A stretch of 64,000 nucleotides of DNA. Source: Sphingomonas pseudosanguinis (lineage in GTDB: Bacteria > Pseudomonadota > Alphaproteobacteria > Sphingomonadales > Sphingomonadaceae). The notes beneath the pieces were generated by a model that was not told where the DNA came from, did no database searches, and saw only the letters and a list, made by a program, of their open reading frames with translations. This document shows, one piece after another, positions 45,361-54,325 of the stretch. A program made the translations under genes and the position numbers. The first letter of the stretch is position 1, and every line of letters begins with the position of its first letter. Location: positions 41,380 to 105,379 of the forward strand of contig NZ_JACIDH010000011.1 of NCBI RefSeq assembly GCF_014196255.1, in the 5' to 3' direction.

Positions 45361-46088
45361 CCCGGCCGGCTGAACCGTCCCGACCCGAACCCGCGCGTCG
45401 CGGCGGCGTCGGTCTGTTCCTGACCAAGGTGGCCGGCGTGCTGATCCTGCTGGTGCTGGCGGGCTTGCTGGTGGCGTGGGGCGTGCAGCGCTATGTCGCC
45501 GAGCGGCTGACCCCCGATCCGACGACGATCGCGCGCGCCAGCCTGGAGGGGCTTCGCGAGCAGAACCGGCTGTCGGCCTTCGCCGCGCGCTATGTCGCGG
45601 TCGTCACTTCGCGCCAGTCGCAGCTGGGCTTTTCGACCGAGCGCACGTTGATCATGCCGGGCATGGTCCGTTACGAGGTCGATCTGGCCAAGCTGCGCCA
45701 ACAGGATGTGCGCTGGGATGCAACGAGCCATACGCTGTCGGTCACGCTGCCGCCGATCGAGATCGATGGGCCGCAGGTCGATCTGGCCGCCATCCGCGAA
45801 TATGGCTCGGGCGGCGTGCTGACGACCTTTACCGATGCCGAACAGCGGCTGGATGCCGCCAATCGTTCGGCGGGGCAGGTCGAGCTTCTGCGTCAGGCCC
45901 GTGCGCCCGCGCCGATCCGGCTGGCACGCGATGCGACGCGCCGCGCGGTCGAGCGCAGCTTCGCCATGCCGTTGCGTGCGGTCGGAGTGGAGGCGACCGT
46001 CCGGGTCCGCTTCGCCGACGAGGCCGCCAATGACGAGCGCTGGGACACGACGCGCCGCGTCGACGAGGTTCTGGGCAACACCCGTTGA
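45345..46088 (+). CDS. DUF4230 membrane-anchored protein
   Basis: 247 aa. One N-terminal helix (VAGVLILLVLAGLLVAWGV) anchors a periplasmic domain. Segments such as RYVAVVTSRQSQLGFSTERTLIMPG and VRYEVDLAKLRQQDVRWD are typical of DUF4230, a family of unknown function. Its start lies inside the previous gene. Confidence 0.85.
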   Translation: MDDRVTRPAEPSRPEPARRGGVGLFLTKVAGVLILLVLAGLLVAWGVQRYVAERLTPDPTTIARASLEGLREQNRLSAFAARYVAVVTSRQSQLGFSTERTLIMPGMVRYEVDLAKLRQQDVRWDATSHTLSVTLPPIEIDGPQVDLAAIREYGSGGVLTTFTDAEQRLDAANRSAGQVELLRQARAPAPIRLARDATRRAVERSFAMPLRAVGVEATVRVRFADEAANDERWDTTRRVDEVLGNTR

Positions 46089-46143
46089 CGACCATGCATC
46101 TCCCCGATTGTCGGGGCACGGCCAAGCCCCTAGGGGAGGGACC

Positions 46144-47130
46144 ATGACCATCCAGACGAATCTGACGGGCCTCGACCTGCGCGCCGAGATCGACCGGCTC
46201 CGCAAGGAACGCAATGCCGTCATCCTCGCCCATTATTATCAGAAGCCCGAGATTCAGGATCTGGCCGATTTCGTCGGCGACAGCCTGGACCTGAGCCGCA
46301 AGGCGCAGGCTACCGACGCGGACGTCATCGCCTTTTGCGGGGTGCGCTTCATGGCGGAGACGGCCAAGATCCTGTCGCCGGACAAGATCGTCGTGCTGCC
46401 CGACATGGCCGCCGGGTGCAGCCTGGAGGATAGCTGCCCGCCCGAACAATTCGCCGAGTTCCGCGCGCAGCACCCGGATCACATCGCGCTGACCTATATC
46501 AACTGCTCGACCGAGGTGAAGGCGCTGTCCGACATCATCGTGACGTCCTCGTCGGCGGAGCAGATACTGGCGCAGATTGACCCGGCGCAGAAGATCATCT
46601 TCGGCCCCGATCGCAATCTGGGCGGCTATCTGGCGCGCAAGACCGGGCGCGACATGTTGCTCTGGCCGGGCGTGTGCATCGTGCATGAGGCGTTCAGCGA
46701 GACCGAACTGCTGAAGCTGCGCGCCGAGCACCCGGATGCGCCGATCGCCGCGCACCCCGAATGTCCTGCCGTCATCCTCGACCATGCCGATTATGTCGGC
46801 TCGACGCGCGGCATCCTGGAGTTCGCGCAGAGCATCACCGGCGACACGCTGATCGTCGCGACCGAGCCGCACATCATCCACCAGATGCAAAAGGCGATGC
46901 CGGGCAAGACCTTTATCGGTGCGCCGGGCGCGGACGGCAACTGCAACTGCAATATCTGCCCGTATATGGCGCTGAACACCATGGAGAAGCTGTATCTGGC
47001 GCTCCGCGACCTGACCCCGCGTGTCGAGATCGAGGAAGGCCTGCGGCTCCAGGCCAAGAAGAGCCTCGACGCCATGCTGACGCTGGCCAGTGGCACGGTC
47101 GGCAAGGGCGATCTGGGCCCGCGTTCATGA
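46144..47130 (+). CDS. nadA: Quinolinate synthase A
   Basis: 328 aa from MTIQTNLTGLDLRAEIDRLRKE. Cluster ligands are in GCSLEDSCPPEQF, AHPECPAVIL and NCNCNICPYMALN, giving the [4Fe-4S] site. It joins iminoaspartate with dihydroxyacetone phosphate to make quinolinate. nadC starts in its stop codon (ATGA). nadB, often beside it, is not in this window. Confidence 0.97.
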   Translation: MTIQTNLTGLDLRAEIDRLRKERNAVILAHYYQKPEIQDLADFVGDSLDLSRKAQATDADVIAFCGVRFMAETAKILSPDKIVVLPDMAAGCSLEDSCPPEQFAEFRAQHPDHIALTYINCSTEVKALSDIIVTSSSAEQILAQIDPAQKIIFGPDRNLGGYLARKTGRDMLLWPGVCIVHEAFSETELLKLRAEHPDAPIAAHPECPAVILDHADYVGSTRGILEFAQSITGDTLIVATEPHIIHQMQKAMPGKTFIGAPGADGNCNCNICPYMALNTMEKLYLALRDLTPRVEIEEGLRLQAKKSLDAMLTLASGTVGKGDLGPRS

Positions 47131-47963
47131 TTGAGGGCTTCGACCTCGACGGTTTCGTCACCGCGACGCTGGCCGAGGATCTGGGGCCGGGCGGGGACAT
47201 CACTTCGGCGGCGGTCATCCCGGCCGGGGCACGCTTCGTCGGCACCATGGCGAGCCGCGACGCGATCACCGTCGCCGGCCTGCCCATCGCCGAGGCGTTC
47301 TTCCGCCGGCTCGACGCCGATGTCGTGATCGAACGGCTGGTCGAGGACGGGGCGAGCGTCGCCCCCGGCACCGCGCTGCTGCGCCTGTCGGGCAAGGCGC
47401 GCGCGATGCTGACGGCCGAGCGGTCGGCGCTCAACACCGTCCAGCATCTGTCGGGGATCGCGACGATGACGGCGGCCTATGTCGCGGCGATCGCGGGCAC
47501 GGGGGCGACGCTGCTCGACACCCGCAAGACCATCCCCGGCCTGCGCCTGCTGGAGAAATACGCCACCCGCATGGGCGGCGCGCAGAACCATCGCATGGGC
47601 CTGTGGGATGCGGCGATGATCAAGGACAATCACGTCGCGGTCGCCGGCGGCATCGGTCCGGCGGTCGCGGCGGCCAAGGCGGCGGGGATCGCGCGGATCA
47701 TCGTCGAGGTGGATTCGCTCGACCAGATCGAACCGGCGCTGGCCGCTGGCGCAACCCATTTGCTGCTCGACAATATGGGGCCGGCCGAATTGGCGCGGGG
47801 CGTGGCGTTGGTCGCCGGACGTGTGCCGACCGAGGCGTCGGGCGGCGTCCGGCTCGACACGATCCGCGCCATCGCCGAGGCGGGCGTGACCTATGTCAGC
47901 GTCGGTCGCTTGACCCAGTCGGCGCCGGCGGCGGATATCGGCCTGGATTTCGCCACCGCCTGA
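47127..47963 (+). CDS. nadC: Nicotinate-nucleotide pyrophosphorylase (carboxylating)
   Basis: 278 aa from MIEGFDLDGFVTATLAEDLG. It shows RSALNTVQHLSGIATMTAAY, LLDTRKTIPGLRLLEKYA and KDNHVAVAGGIGPAV, and ends with GVTYVSVGRLTQSAPAADIGLDF. It converts quinolinate to nicotinate mononucleotide. Translationally coupled to nadA. Confidence 0.97.
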   Translation: MIEGFDLDGFVTATLAEDLGPGGDITSAAVIPAGARFVGTMASRDAITVAGLPIAEAFFRRLDADVVIERLVEDGASVAPGTALLRLSGKARAMLTAERSALNTVQHLSGIATMTAAYVAAIAGTGATLLDTRKTIPGLRLLEKYATRMGGAQNHRMGLWDAAMIKDNHVAVAGGIGPAVAAAKAAGIARIIVEVDSLDQIEPALAAGATHLLLDNMGPAELARGVALVAGRVPTEASGGVRLDTIRAIAEAGVTYVSVGRLTQSAPAADIGLDFATA

Positions 47964-47997
47964 CCGGCGGTGGCTTTGTGATGAAGAGAGGGGACGC

Positions 47998-48393
47998 GTG
48001 CGACCGAAATCGGTGATCCTGGGCGAGCGCCTGTCGCTGCTCGCCATCGTGCTGCTACTGGTGCTGGCGGTGCTGGGCTGGAGCGATACCGTCGCGCAGG
48101 CCGGGGTCGGCGTGGCCCTGTTCGCCAATGGCCTGCTGATCGGTCTGTTCCTGCTCGCGACCTTGCTGACGACGCGTATGGCGAGCCGGTTCGGCCTGGG
48201 GCTGCTGTTGGTGATGACCGTGTTGAACCTTGCCGGGTTCCTGTATCAGATTTCGGTCGGCGCGGTGGCCGAGGGACTGTTCGGCGTATTGACGGCGGTG
48301 CAGGCGGCGGCGTCGCTGGTCGCGGTGGTCATGCTGATGCGGCCCAATGCGCTGGCCTGGTATCGCGCGATGGCGGAGGTGGACGAAGCATGA
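47998..48393 (+). CDS. Four-helix membrane protein of unknown function
   Basis: 131 aa from a GTG with AGAGGGGA upstream. Four hydrophobic segments (LSLLAIVLLLVLAVLGW, ALFANGLLIGLFLLATLL, FGLGLLLVMTVLNLAGFLY and AAASLVAVVMLM). No family recognised. The RNase T2 gene starts in its stop codon. Confidence 0.75.
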   Translation: MRPKSVILGERLSLLAIVLLLVLAVLGWSDTVAQAGVGVALFANGLLIGLFLLATLLTTRMASRFGLGLLLVMTVLNLAGFLYQISVGAVAEGLFGVLTAVQAAASLVAVVMLMRPNALAWYRAMAEVDEA

Positions 48394-49097
48394 AGACGAT
48401 GTTGATCGGGCTGGCGATGCTGGCCGTACCGCAACTGTCCGGCGCGCAGGCGCTGGAGTGCCGCGCGCCGGGCGCGATCCCGCGTATCCGCCCCGACCTG
48501 CCCAGCGCCAGCCAGCCGACGCGGATCGTGCCGATCGGCAGCTATACGCTGGCCATTACCTGGAGCCCGCAATATTGCCGGAATCCGAAGGGGGACAGTC
48601 GCTTTCAGTGCGCGACTGGCAACCGCTTCGGCTTCACGCTGCATGGGTTGTGGCCCGATGGTGAGGGCAAGGAATGGCCGCAATATTGCAAGCCGACCGC
48701 GATCCTGCCTGCCGCCGTGGTCCGCCGCCACATGTGCGCGACCCCTTCGGCGCAGCTGATGCAGCATGAATGGGCCAAGCACGGCACCTGCATGCCCGGC
48801 TACAGCCCCGCGCGCTATTTCCAGCAGTCGAACGCGCTCTACCACGCGTTGCGCTTCCCCGACATGAATGCGCTGTCGCGGCGCGATGGCCTGACCGCTG
48901 GCGATCTGGCGAGTGCGGTCGCCTCGGCGAACCGGGGCATGAGCGCGGACATGATGCGCGTGACCGCCACGCGCGACGGCTGGCTCGACGAAATCTGGAT
49001 CTGCCTGAACAAGGCGTTCCGCTACACCCGCTGCCCGGCGCATCAGGGCGGGCTTCAGCCGAACGCGCCGATCAAGATCTGGCGCGGCGGCCGCTAA
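48390..49097 (+). CDS. Ribonuclease T2 family enzyme, exported
   Basis: 235 aa with signal peptide MKTMLIGLAMLAVPQLSGAQA. Both active-site blocks are intact: FTLHGLWPDGEGKEWPQYC (CAS I) and MQHEWAKHGTCM (CAS II). Cys pairs suggest disulfides. It would cut RNA in the periplasm or outside the cell. Coupled to the membrane protein upstream. Confidence 0.93.
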   Translation: MKTMLIGLAMLAVPQLSGAQALECRAPGAIPRIRPDLPSASQPTRIVPIGSYTLAITWSPQYCRNPKGDSRFQCATGNRFGFTLHGLWPDGEGKEWPQYCKPTAILPAAVVRRHMCATPSAQLMQHEWAKHGTCMPGYSPARYFQQSNALYHALRFPDMNALSRRDGLTAGDLASAVASANRGMSADMMRVTATRDGWLDEIWICLNKAFRYTRCPAHQGGLQPNAPIKIWRGGR

Positions 49098-49107
49098 GCC
49101 GACCGGC

Positions 49108-49527
49108 TTATCCCTCCACCGTCACGGTGGAGGGGTGATGCTTGTCGAGATGCTTGCGGATGATCCGCAGGTTGCGGGTGTTCGAGCGGAACATGACGTC
49201 GGCGGCATCGCCGACGATCGGGATGAAGCCCAGCACCGCATCGAACCCGACATTGGCCATCATCCGCGCCATGTGGAATTTCGACAGGCCCAGATTGCGC
49301 GCTTCCCAAATGATATAGCTGCCCAGCGCCGCCGCCGCGATGTCGCCGACGATGGGGATCAGGCCCAGCATCACGTCCAGCCCGATCGGGCGGTTGATGC
49401 CGGGCAGAACGACCACCCGCTCCAGCAGCCTTTCCATCGCCTCGATCCGCTGACGGCTGGCGGTGATGCTCTTGTCGAGCGGCAGGGCATCGAAGGTCGT
49501 CGGGTCGATCGGGGAAGCTTTGGCCAT
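49108..49527 (-). CDS. DUF4112 domain protein
   Basis: 139 aa from MAKASPIDPTTFDALPL. The double GLDVMLGLIPIVGDIAAAA and FDAVLGFIPIVGDAADVMF repeats are the DUF4112 signature, two hydrophobic hairpins. Function unknown. It ends in an inverted repeat (CCCTCCACC/GGTGGAGGG) that encodes PSTVTVEG. Confidence 0.88.
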   Translation of the reverse strand: MAKASPIDPTTFDALPLDKSITASRQRIEAMERLLERVVVLPGINRPIGLDVMLGLIPIVGDIAAAALGSYIIWEARNLGLSKFHMARMMANVGFDAVLGFIPIVGDAADVMFRSNTRNLRIIRKHLDKHHPSTVTVEG

Positions 49528-49532
49528 CCCGA

Positions 49533-50969
49533 TCAATTGGTGTCGGCGCGCAGCCGGTTCAATGGATGCCAGGCCCGGCTGTTCGCCTGATATTGCCGCA
49601 GCCGGTTGGTGACCAGCGACCAGCGCAAGGGGCGGGCGAGCGGGATATACGATACGTCGCTGTTCACCGCGGCATCGGCGGCGGCGATGGCAGCGCTGCG
49701 CTCGGCCAGCGTCGGGGCGAGCCTGGCCCGATCGATCGCGATACGCGCTGCGTCGCCACAGGGGGCACAGGCCATCGCCAGATACCAGCGCGCGCTGTCG
49801 AACGGTGCGACCGCGTCGACCAGTCGCAGGTCGGCGGGGGCATCCGGCGCGACCCGCTCGGGAATGATGCCGACGCCCAGTAACGCCGCGCCGATCTGAC
49901 CATAGAGCAGATTGGCCCCCGGCCCGCGTGGCAGGGCGATGCGCAGCGCCACGGGCTGTCCCCAGGCGACGACCCGCGCCCGGGCGGCGGCACGCCGCGC
50001 GTCGAGGGTCAGCAGCGCCCAGTTGGGCACTTGCGGCGGCGCGTCCGAGTCCAGCGTGTCGGGCAGCAACCGGTCGGTCGCCTCCCAATTGGGCGCGATG
50101 GCGCTCAGGATCGCCTGTCGGTCAAACAGCGCGGACAGCGCTTGACGATTGGCGGGATCGGCAAGAAATCCGTCGCGATTGGCGATGGAGAAGCCGAACA
50201 GTCCCGCCGCTGGATCGACCCGGATCGCGGCGGGGCTGACCCGTAGCTGGTCGAGCAGCGGCCAGTCGCTGAACCGCCCGCCCAGCATCGCGTCCGAGCG
50301 GCCTTGCGAAAAGCGAAGCAGCGCCCGCGCCGCCGACTCGGAAAACAGCGCGACATCATCCTCGGGGGAGGGGGCGTCGTCGTCATCGGGATCGGCCCGG
50401 CGCGGATCGACGATCGGCCGCAGCATCAGCGGAACGCCCGACCGGATGATGCGAAACGGCCCGGTGCCATGCCGGCTGCGATCAATGATCGCCATTTCGG
50501 GCTGCGCAAACAGCTTCAACAGATCGGGGCGCGGGCGCGACAGGCGCACCTCGATCACCTGCGGCGTCATGACGACGATCTCGTCGATCGCGGTCAGAAA
50601 GGGGGCGAGCGGGCTGGCCGACCGACCCGCCACCATCCGGCGCAGGATGGCGACCACCTGTTCGGCGGTCACCGGCGTGCCGTCATTCCATTTCGTATCA
50701 CGGAGCCGGAAGATATAGCTGCCGCCATCATCGATGACGATCCAGCGCTCGGCGAGGCCCGGTTCGATCTGGCCATTGGCGTCGAACCGCACCAGCCCTT
50801 GCGCCAGCGAATCCCGCAACAGGCGGTGTGGCATGCCGCCATCGCCCTGTATCGGCGACAAGGACGCGCCGACCTTCGGATCGTGGCGTTCGACGGCGCT
50901 GACGACGACCGGCCCGGTATCGGCGCGCCGCCCACAGGCGGTTGCGGAAACCAGGGCGGCGCCGAGCAA
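49533..50969 (-). CDS. ABC transporter solute-binding protein (family 5), probable lipoprotein
   Basis: About 478 aa from a TTG at 50969 that lies just past the tRNA-Leu 3' end; no ATG with a ribosome-binding site exists, and the frame runs open through the tRNA gene to 51119. The N-terminus LLGAALVSATACGRR looks like a short lipoprotein signal (ATAC). SBP family 5 features: SLAQGLVRFDANGQIEPGLAERW, TKWNDGTPVTAEQVV, HGTGPFRI and later ANRQALSALFDRQAI. It would bind a peptide or similar ligand. No permease genes are nearby. Confidence 0.8.
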   Translation of the reverse strand: MLGAALVSATACGRRADTGPVVVSAVERHDPKVGASLSPIQGDGGMPHRLLRDSLAQGLVRFDANGQIEPGLAERWIVIDDGGSYIFRLRDTKWNDGTPVTAEQVVAILRRMVAGRSASPLAPFLTAIDEIVVMTPQVIEVRLSRPRPDLLKLFAQPEMAIIDRSRHGTGPFRIIRSGVPLMLRPIVDPRRADPDDDDAPSPEDDVALFSESAARALLRFSQGRSDAMLGGRFSDWPLLDQLRVSPAAIRVDPAAGLFGFSIANRDGFLADPANRQALSALFDRQAILSAIAPNWEATDRLLPDTLDSDAPPQVPNWALLTLDARRAAARARVVAWGQPVALRIALPRGPGANLLYGQIGAALLGVGIIPERVAPDAPADLRLVDAVAPFDSARWYLAMACAPCGDAARIAIDRARLAPTLAERSAAIAAADAAVNSDVSYIPLARPLRWSLVTNRLRQYQANSRAWHPLNRLRADTN

Positions 50970-50971
50970 GA

Positions 50972-51055
50972 TGGTGCGGACGGCGGGACTCGAACCCGCA
51001 CTCCATAGGAAGCCGATTTTAAGTCGGCAGCGTCTACCGGTTTCGCCACGTCCGC
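50972..51055 (-). tRNA. tRNA-Leu (anticodon UAA)
   Basis: Reverse strand: acceptor GCGGACG pairs with CGTCCGC, the D-arm begins TGGCGAAACCGGTAGACG, the anticodon loop ACTTAAAA carries TAA, a long variable arm is present, and the T-arm is CGGGTTCGAGTCCCG. CCA is encoded and directly precedes the solute-binding protein frame. Confidence 0.97.
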
Positions 51056-51165
51056 GCACGGGAACAGGAAGAGACGAGGATGCCGCGCAGGTCAAGCGAA
51101 GAGCGACCGTGGTGCGCACGTCATCGGCGCGGCGATGCGCTTTCCGCCGTTCCGGGCCAGTACAG

Positions 51166-51450
51166 TCAGGCCTCGACGTTCAGGCGGGCGCGCATTTCCT
51201 TGCCGGGCTTGAAATAGGGAACGCGCTTGGCGCAGACATCGACCGTCTCGCCGGTGCGGGGGTTGCGGCCCGTGCGGGCATCGCGGGCGCGGGTGGAAAA
51301 GGCACCAAAACCGCGAAGTTCGACGCGGCCGTTCGCCGCCAGTCGCTTGGTGATCTCATCGAAGAATATCGTGACGATCAGCTCGATTTCGCGCGGGTTA
51401 AGACCCGGATTTTGCTGACCGATTTTTTGCACCAATTCCGAACGGATCAT
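51166..51450 (-). CDS. ihfB: Integration host factor beta subunit
   Basis: 94 aa. HU/IHF fold: [20 protein letters not shown], then [30 protein letters not shown] (quoted in part) with the intercalating Pro in GRNPRTG. It bends DNA with IHF-alpha. Gene order rpsA-ihfB is classical. A hairpin separates the two. Confidence 0.95.
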   Translation of the reverse strand: MIRSELVQKIGQQNPGLNPREIELIVTIFFDEITKRLAANGRVELRGFGAFSTRARDARTGRNPRTGETVDVCAKRVPYFKPGKEMRARLNVEA

Positions 51451-51552
51451 CGTCTAGTCCCAAGCTACAGACCGGCCGTTCCTAACCTGTGTTTCTCGCT
51501 CCTGAAAGCGATTTTATTATACGATCGGCTTCTGTCTGCCCGATTTGGACAG

Positions 51553-51586
51553 AACCGGGACATGTTAACGTAAACATGCCCCGGTT
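51553..51586 (-). other. Long hairpin between rpsA and ihfB
   Basis: 14-nt arms AACCGGGACATGTT and AACATGCCCCGGTT, one mismatch, 6-nt loop, 10 nt past the rpsA stop. There is no T run on the reverse strand, so it may be a transcript-end stabiliser or partial attenuator rather than a terminator. Confidence 0.5.
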
Positions 51587-51594
51587 CCAGGACC

Positions 51595-53304
51595 TTACTT
51601 CTGGGTGCGGGCCTTCAGAGCCTCGCCTAGGATGTCGCCCAGCGATGCGCCCGAATCGGACGAACCGTACTGAGCCACCGCCTGCTTCTCTTCGGCGATC
51701 TGCATCGCCTTGACCGAGAAGGTCGGCTTCTTCGAACGATCGAAGCCGGTGACCATCGCGTCGAACTTCTGGCCGACCTGGAAGCGCTCGGGGCGCTGCT
51801 CGTCACGGTCGCGACCCAGATCGGTGCGCTTGATGAAGCCGGTCGCACCATCGTCGCCCGCCTGGACTTCGAGGCCCGCATCGCGGACTTCGAGGACGGT
51901 CACGGTGACGACCTGGTTCTTGTTCAGGCGATCGCCCGCCGCAGCCACGCCGCCAGCGACCGGGCCGCCGCGCTCGAGCTGCTTCATGCCGAGCGAGATA
52001 CGCTCCTTCTCGGGATCGATGTCCAGAACCACGGCCTGAACGACTTCGCCCTTGCGGTGCAGGTTGAGGGCATCCTCGCCCGACACGCCCCAGGCGATGT
52101 CCGACATGTGGACCATGCCGTCGACATCGTTGTCCAGGCCGATGAACAGGCCGAACTCGGTCGCGTTCTTGACTTCGCCCTCGACGGTCGAGCCGATCGG
52201 ATGGGCCGCGGCGAACGCTTCCCACGGATTGGCCTGAGCCTGCTTGAGGCCGAGGCTGATGCGGCGCTTTTCCTGATCGACTTCCAGGACCACGACATCG
52301 ACTTCCTGCGAGGTCGACACGATCTTGCCCGGATGGACGTTCTTCTTGGTCCAGGACATTTCCGACACGTGGACCAGGCCTTCGATGCCCGGCTCCAGCT
52401 CGACGAACGCACCATATTCGGTGATGTTCGTGACGCGGCCCGACAGCTTGGCTCCGACCGGGTACTTGGCGCCGGCGCCATCCCACGGATCGCTCTCGAG
52501 CTGCTTCATGCCGAGCGAGATGCGCTGCGTGTCCTTGTTGATGCGGATGATCTGGACGCGCACGGTGTCGCCGATCGCGATCATCTCCGACGGATGATTG
52601 ACGCGCTTGTACGACAGGTCGGTGACGTGCAGCAGGCCGTCGATGCCGCCCAGGTCAACGAACGCACCGTAATCGGTGATGTTCTTGACGACGCCGTCGA
52701 TGATCTGACCCTCGGCCAGGCTCTGGATCAGGCCCGAACGCTGCTCGGCGCGGGTCTCTTCCAGGACCGCGCGACGCGACACGACGATGTTGCCGCGCTT
52801 GCGGTCCATCTTCAGGATCTGGAACGGCTGCGGGATGTCCATCAACGGGGTGACGTCGCGGACGGGGCGAATATCAACCTGCGAGCCGGGCAGGAACGCC
52901 ACGGCGCCGTTCAGGTCGACGGTGAAGCCGCCCTTCACGCGGCCGAAGATCACGCCTTCGACGCGGGCCGACTTCGAGAATTCGAGCTCCAGCTTGTCCC
53001 AGGCGGCTTCGCGGCGGGCGCGATCGCGGCTGAGCATCGCTTCGCCGTGCATGTTCTCGACGCGGTCGACATAGACCTCGACCTCGTCACCGACCTTCAG
53101 GTCGGCCTTCTGGCCGGGGGCAGCGAATTCGCGGAGGGGCACACGGCCTTCCGACTTCAAACCGACGTCGATGACGGCCATGTCGTTTTCGATCGCGGTG
53201 ACGGTGCCATGCACGACGCGACCCTCGAAGCTGTCGGCACCGCCGAACATGTCATCGAGCATCGCCGCGAAATCGTCGCGCGTGGGCTGGGGGTTGGTTG
53301 CCAT
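51595..53304 (-). CDS. rpsA: 30S ribosomal protein S1
   Basis: 569 aa from MATNPQPTRDDFAAMLDDMF; residues upstream are not conserved. Six S1 (OB-fold) repeats are visible, for instance GTVTAIENDMAVIDVGLKSEG, ITDYGAFVDLGGIDGLLHVTDLS and ITEYGAFVELEPGIEGLVHVSEMS (each quoted in part). It holds mRNA on the small subunit. Gene order aroA-cmk-rpsA-ihfB is standard, but a palindromic element sits between cmk and rpsA. Confidence 0.97.
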   Translation of the reverse strand: MATNPQPTRDDFAAMLDDMFGGADSFEGRVVHGTVTAIENDMAVIDVGLKSEGRVPLREFAAPGQKADLKVGDEVEVYVDRVENMHGEAMLSRDRARREAAWDKLELEFSKSARVEGVIFGRVKGGFTVDLNGAVAFLPGSQVDIRPVRDVTPLMDIPQPFQILKMDRKRGNIVVSRRAVLEETRAEQRSGLIQSLAEGQIIDGVVKNITDYGAFVDLGGIDGLLHVTDLSYKRVNHPSEMIAIGDTVRVQIIRINKDTQRISLGMKQLESDPWDGAGAKYPVGAKLSGRVTNITEYGAFVELEPGIEGLVHVSEMSWTKKNVHPGKIVSTSQEVDVVVLEVDQEKRRISLGLKQAQANPWEAFAAAHPIGSTVEGEVKNATEFGLFIGLDNDVDGMVHMSDIAWGVSGEDALNLHRKGEVVQAVVLDIDPEKERISLGMKQLERGGPVAGGVAAAGDRLNKNQVVTVTVLEVRDAGLEVQAGDDGATGFIKRTDLGRDRDEQRPERFQVGQKFDAMVTGFDRSKKPTFSVKAMQIAEEKQAVAQYGSSDSGASLGDILGEALKARTQK

Positions 53305-53564
53305 AAAAGGGTTAGGTTCCTGAGAGTTTTTCGCCTCCGGCCCGGGCGAACCCAAGACCTTCGACGATGGCCGCGCCGACCCCATGTCGACGCCACCAGG
53401 CCCGAAGATGTGACTGAAACACGGAAAAGCGGCGGTCCGCGACAAATGCGGAAAGGACGCTGAGGGCAGGGCCCTGCGTCAGCCTCTCCGCGGAACAGGG
53501 TCCGCGAGCGGGGCGCCTATAGCGGAAAAGGGGGTTTGGCGCAAGGAGAGGGCGGGGCGGGACA
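53305..53564 (-). promoter_or_regulatory. rpsA leader region
   Basis: About 260 nt on the reverse strand before rpsA, long for a within-operon gap, so rpsA probably has its own promoter. Direct contact with S1 autoregulation is possible, but I cannot assign boxes. GGAACC ends eight bases before the ATG at 53304 as a weak ribosome-binding site. Confidence 0.4.
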
Positions 53565-53689
53565 ATCCTCCCCTGCAAGGGGAGGTGGCATCGCGACAGC
53601 GATGACGGAGGGGTGTCACCCTCTCGATAGCGGGATACCCCTCCACCACCGCTTCGCGGCGGTCTCCCTCCCCTTGAAGGGGAGGAATT
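53565..53689. repeat. CCTCCCC palindromic element, copy E
   Basis: Full element: CCTCCCCTGCAAGGGGAGG at one end, CCTCCCCTTGAAGGGGAGG at the other, with inner arms GGAGGGGTGTC and ACCCCTCCACC. It abuts the cmk stop. Confidence 0.88.
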
Positions 53690-54325
53690 TCAGGAGCGCA
53701 CCTTCGCCGCGACCTGCGCGTCGACGAACTGGATCGCGCGGGCGACCGCCGCGTCGATCGTCAGGCTGGACGTATCCAGCGCCGCCGCATCCGCCGCCTG
53801 GGTGAGGGGCGCCGTCGTCCGGCCGCTATCGCGTTCGTCGCGGGCGCGGATGTCGGCCAGCACCTGTTCGAAGGTCGCGGTCGAGCCGTTCGCCGCCAAT
53901 TCGTTATGCCGCCGCCGCGCGCGCACCTGCGGGCTGGCCTTGACGAACAGCTTGGCGTCGGCGTCGGGGGCGATGACGGTTCCGATGTCGCGTCCGTCGA
54001 GGATCGCGCCGCCCGGTTGCTGCGCGAACCGCTTCTGCCGCTGGAGCAGCGCGGACCGGACGAGCGGATGGGCCGACACGACCGAGGCGAGCTTGCCCGT
54101 CTCGTCATCGCGCAACGCCGGATCGGCGAGCAGGCTGTCGTCGAAGCTGCACGCGGCAACCGCATCGGCCTCGCGCGTTGGGTCGAGATGCATGTTGCGC
54201 ACCGTCGCCGCCACCGCGCGGTAGAGCAAACCGGTGTCGAGATGCGGCAGGCCATAATGGTGGGCCAGCGCGCGGGCGATGGTGCCCTTGCCGCTGGCAG
54301 CGGGGCCATCGACGGCGATGATCAT
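53690..54325 (-). CDS. cmk: Cytidylate kinase
   Basis: 211 aa. Walker A in MIIAVDGPAASGKGTIARAL, substrate site in GLPHLDTGLLYRAVA, and GAILDGRDIGTVIAPDADAKLFV. It phosphorylates CMP and dCMP. The start overlaps the aroA stop (ATGA). Typical length. Confidence 0.97.
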   Translation of the reverse strand: MIIAVDGPAASGKGTIARALAHHYGLPHLDTGLLYRAVAATVRNMHLDPTREADAVAACSFDDSLLADPALRDDETGKLASVVSAHPLVRSALLQRQKRFAQQPGGAILDGRDIGTVIAPDADAKLFVKASPQVRARRRHNELAANGSTATFEQVLADIRARDERDSGRTTAPLTQAADAAALDTSSLTIDAAVARAIQFVDAQVAAKVRS

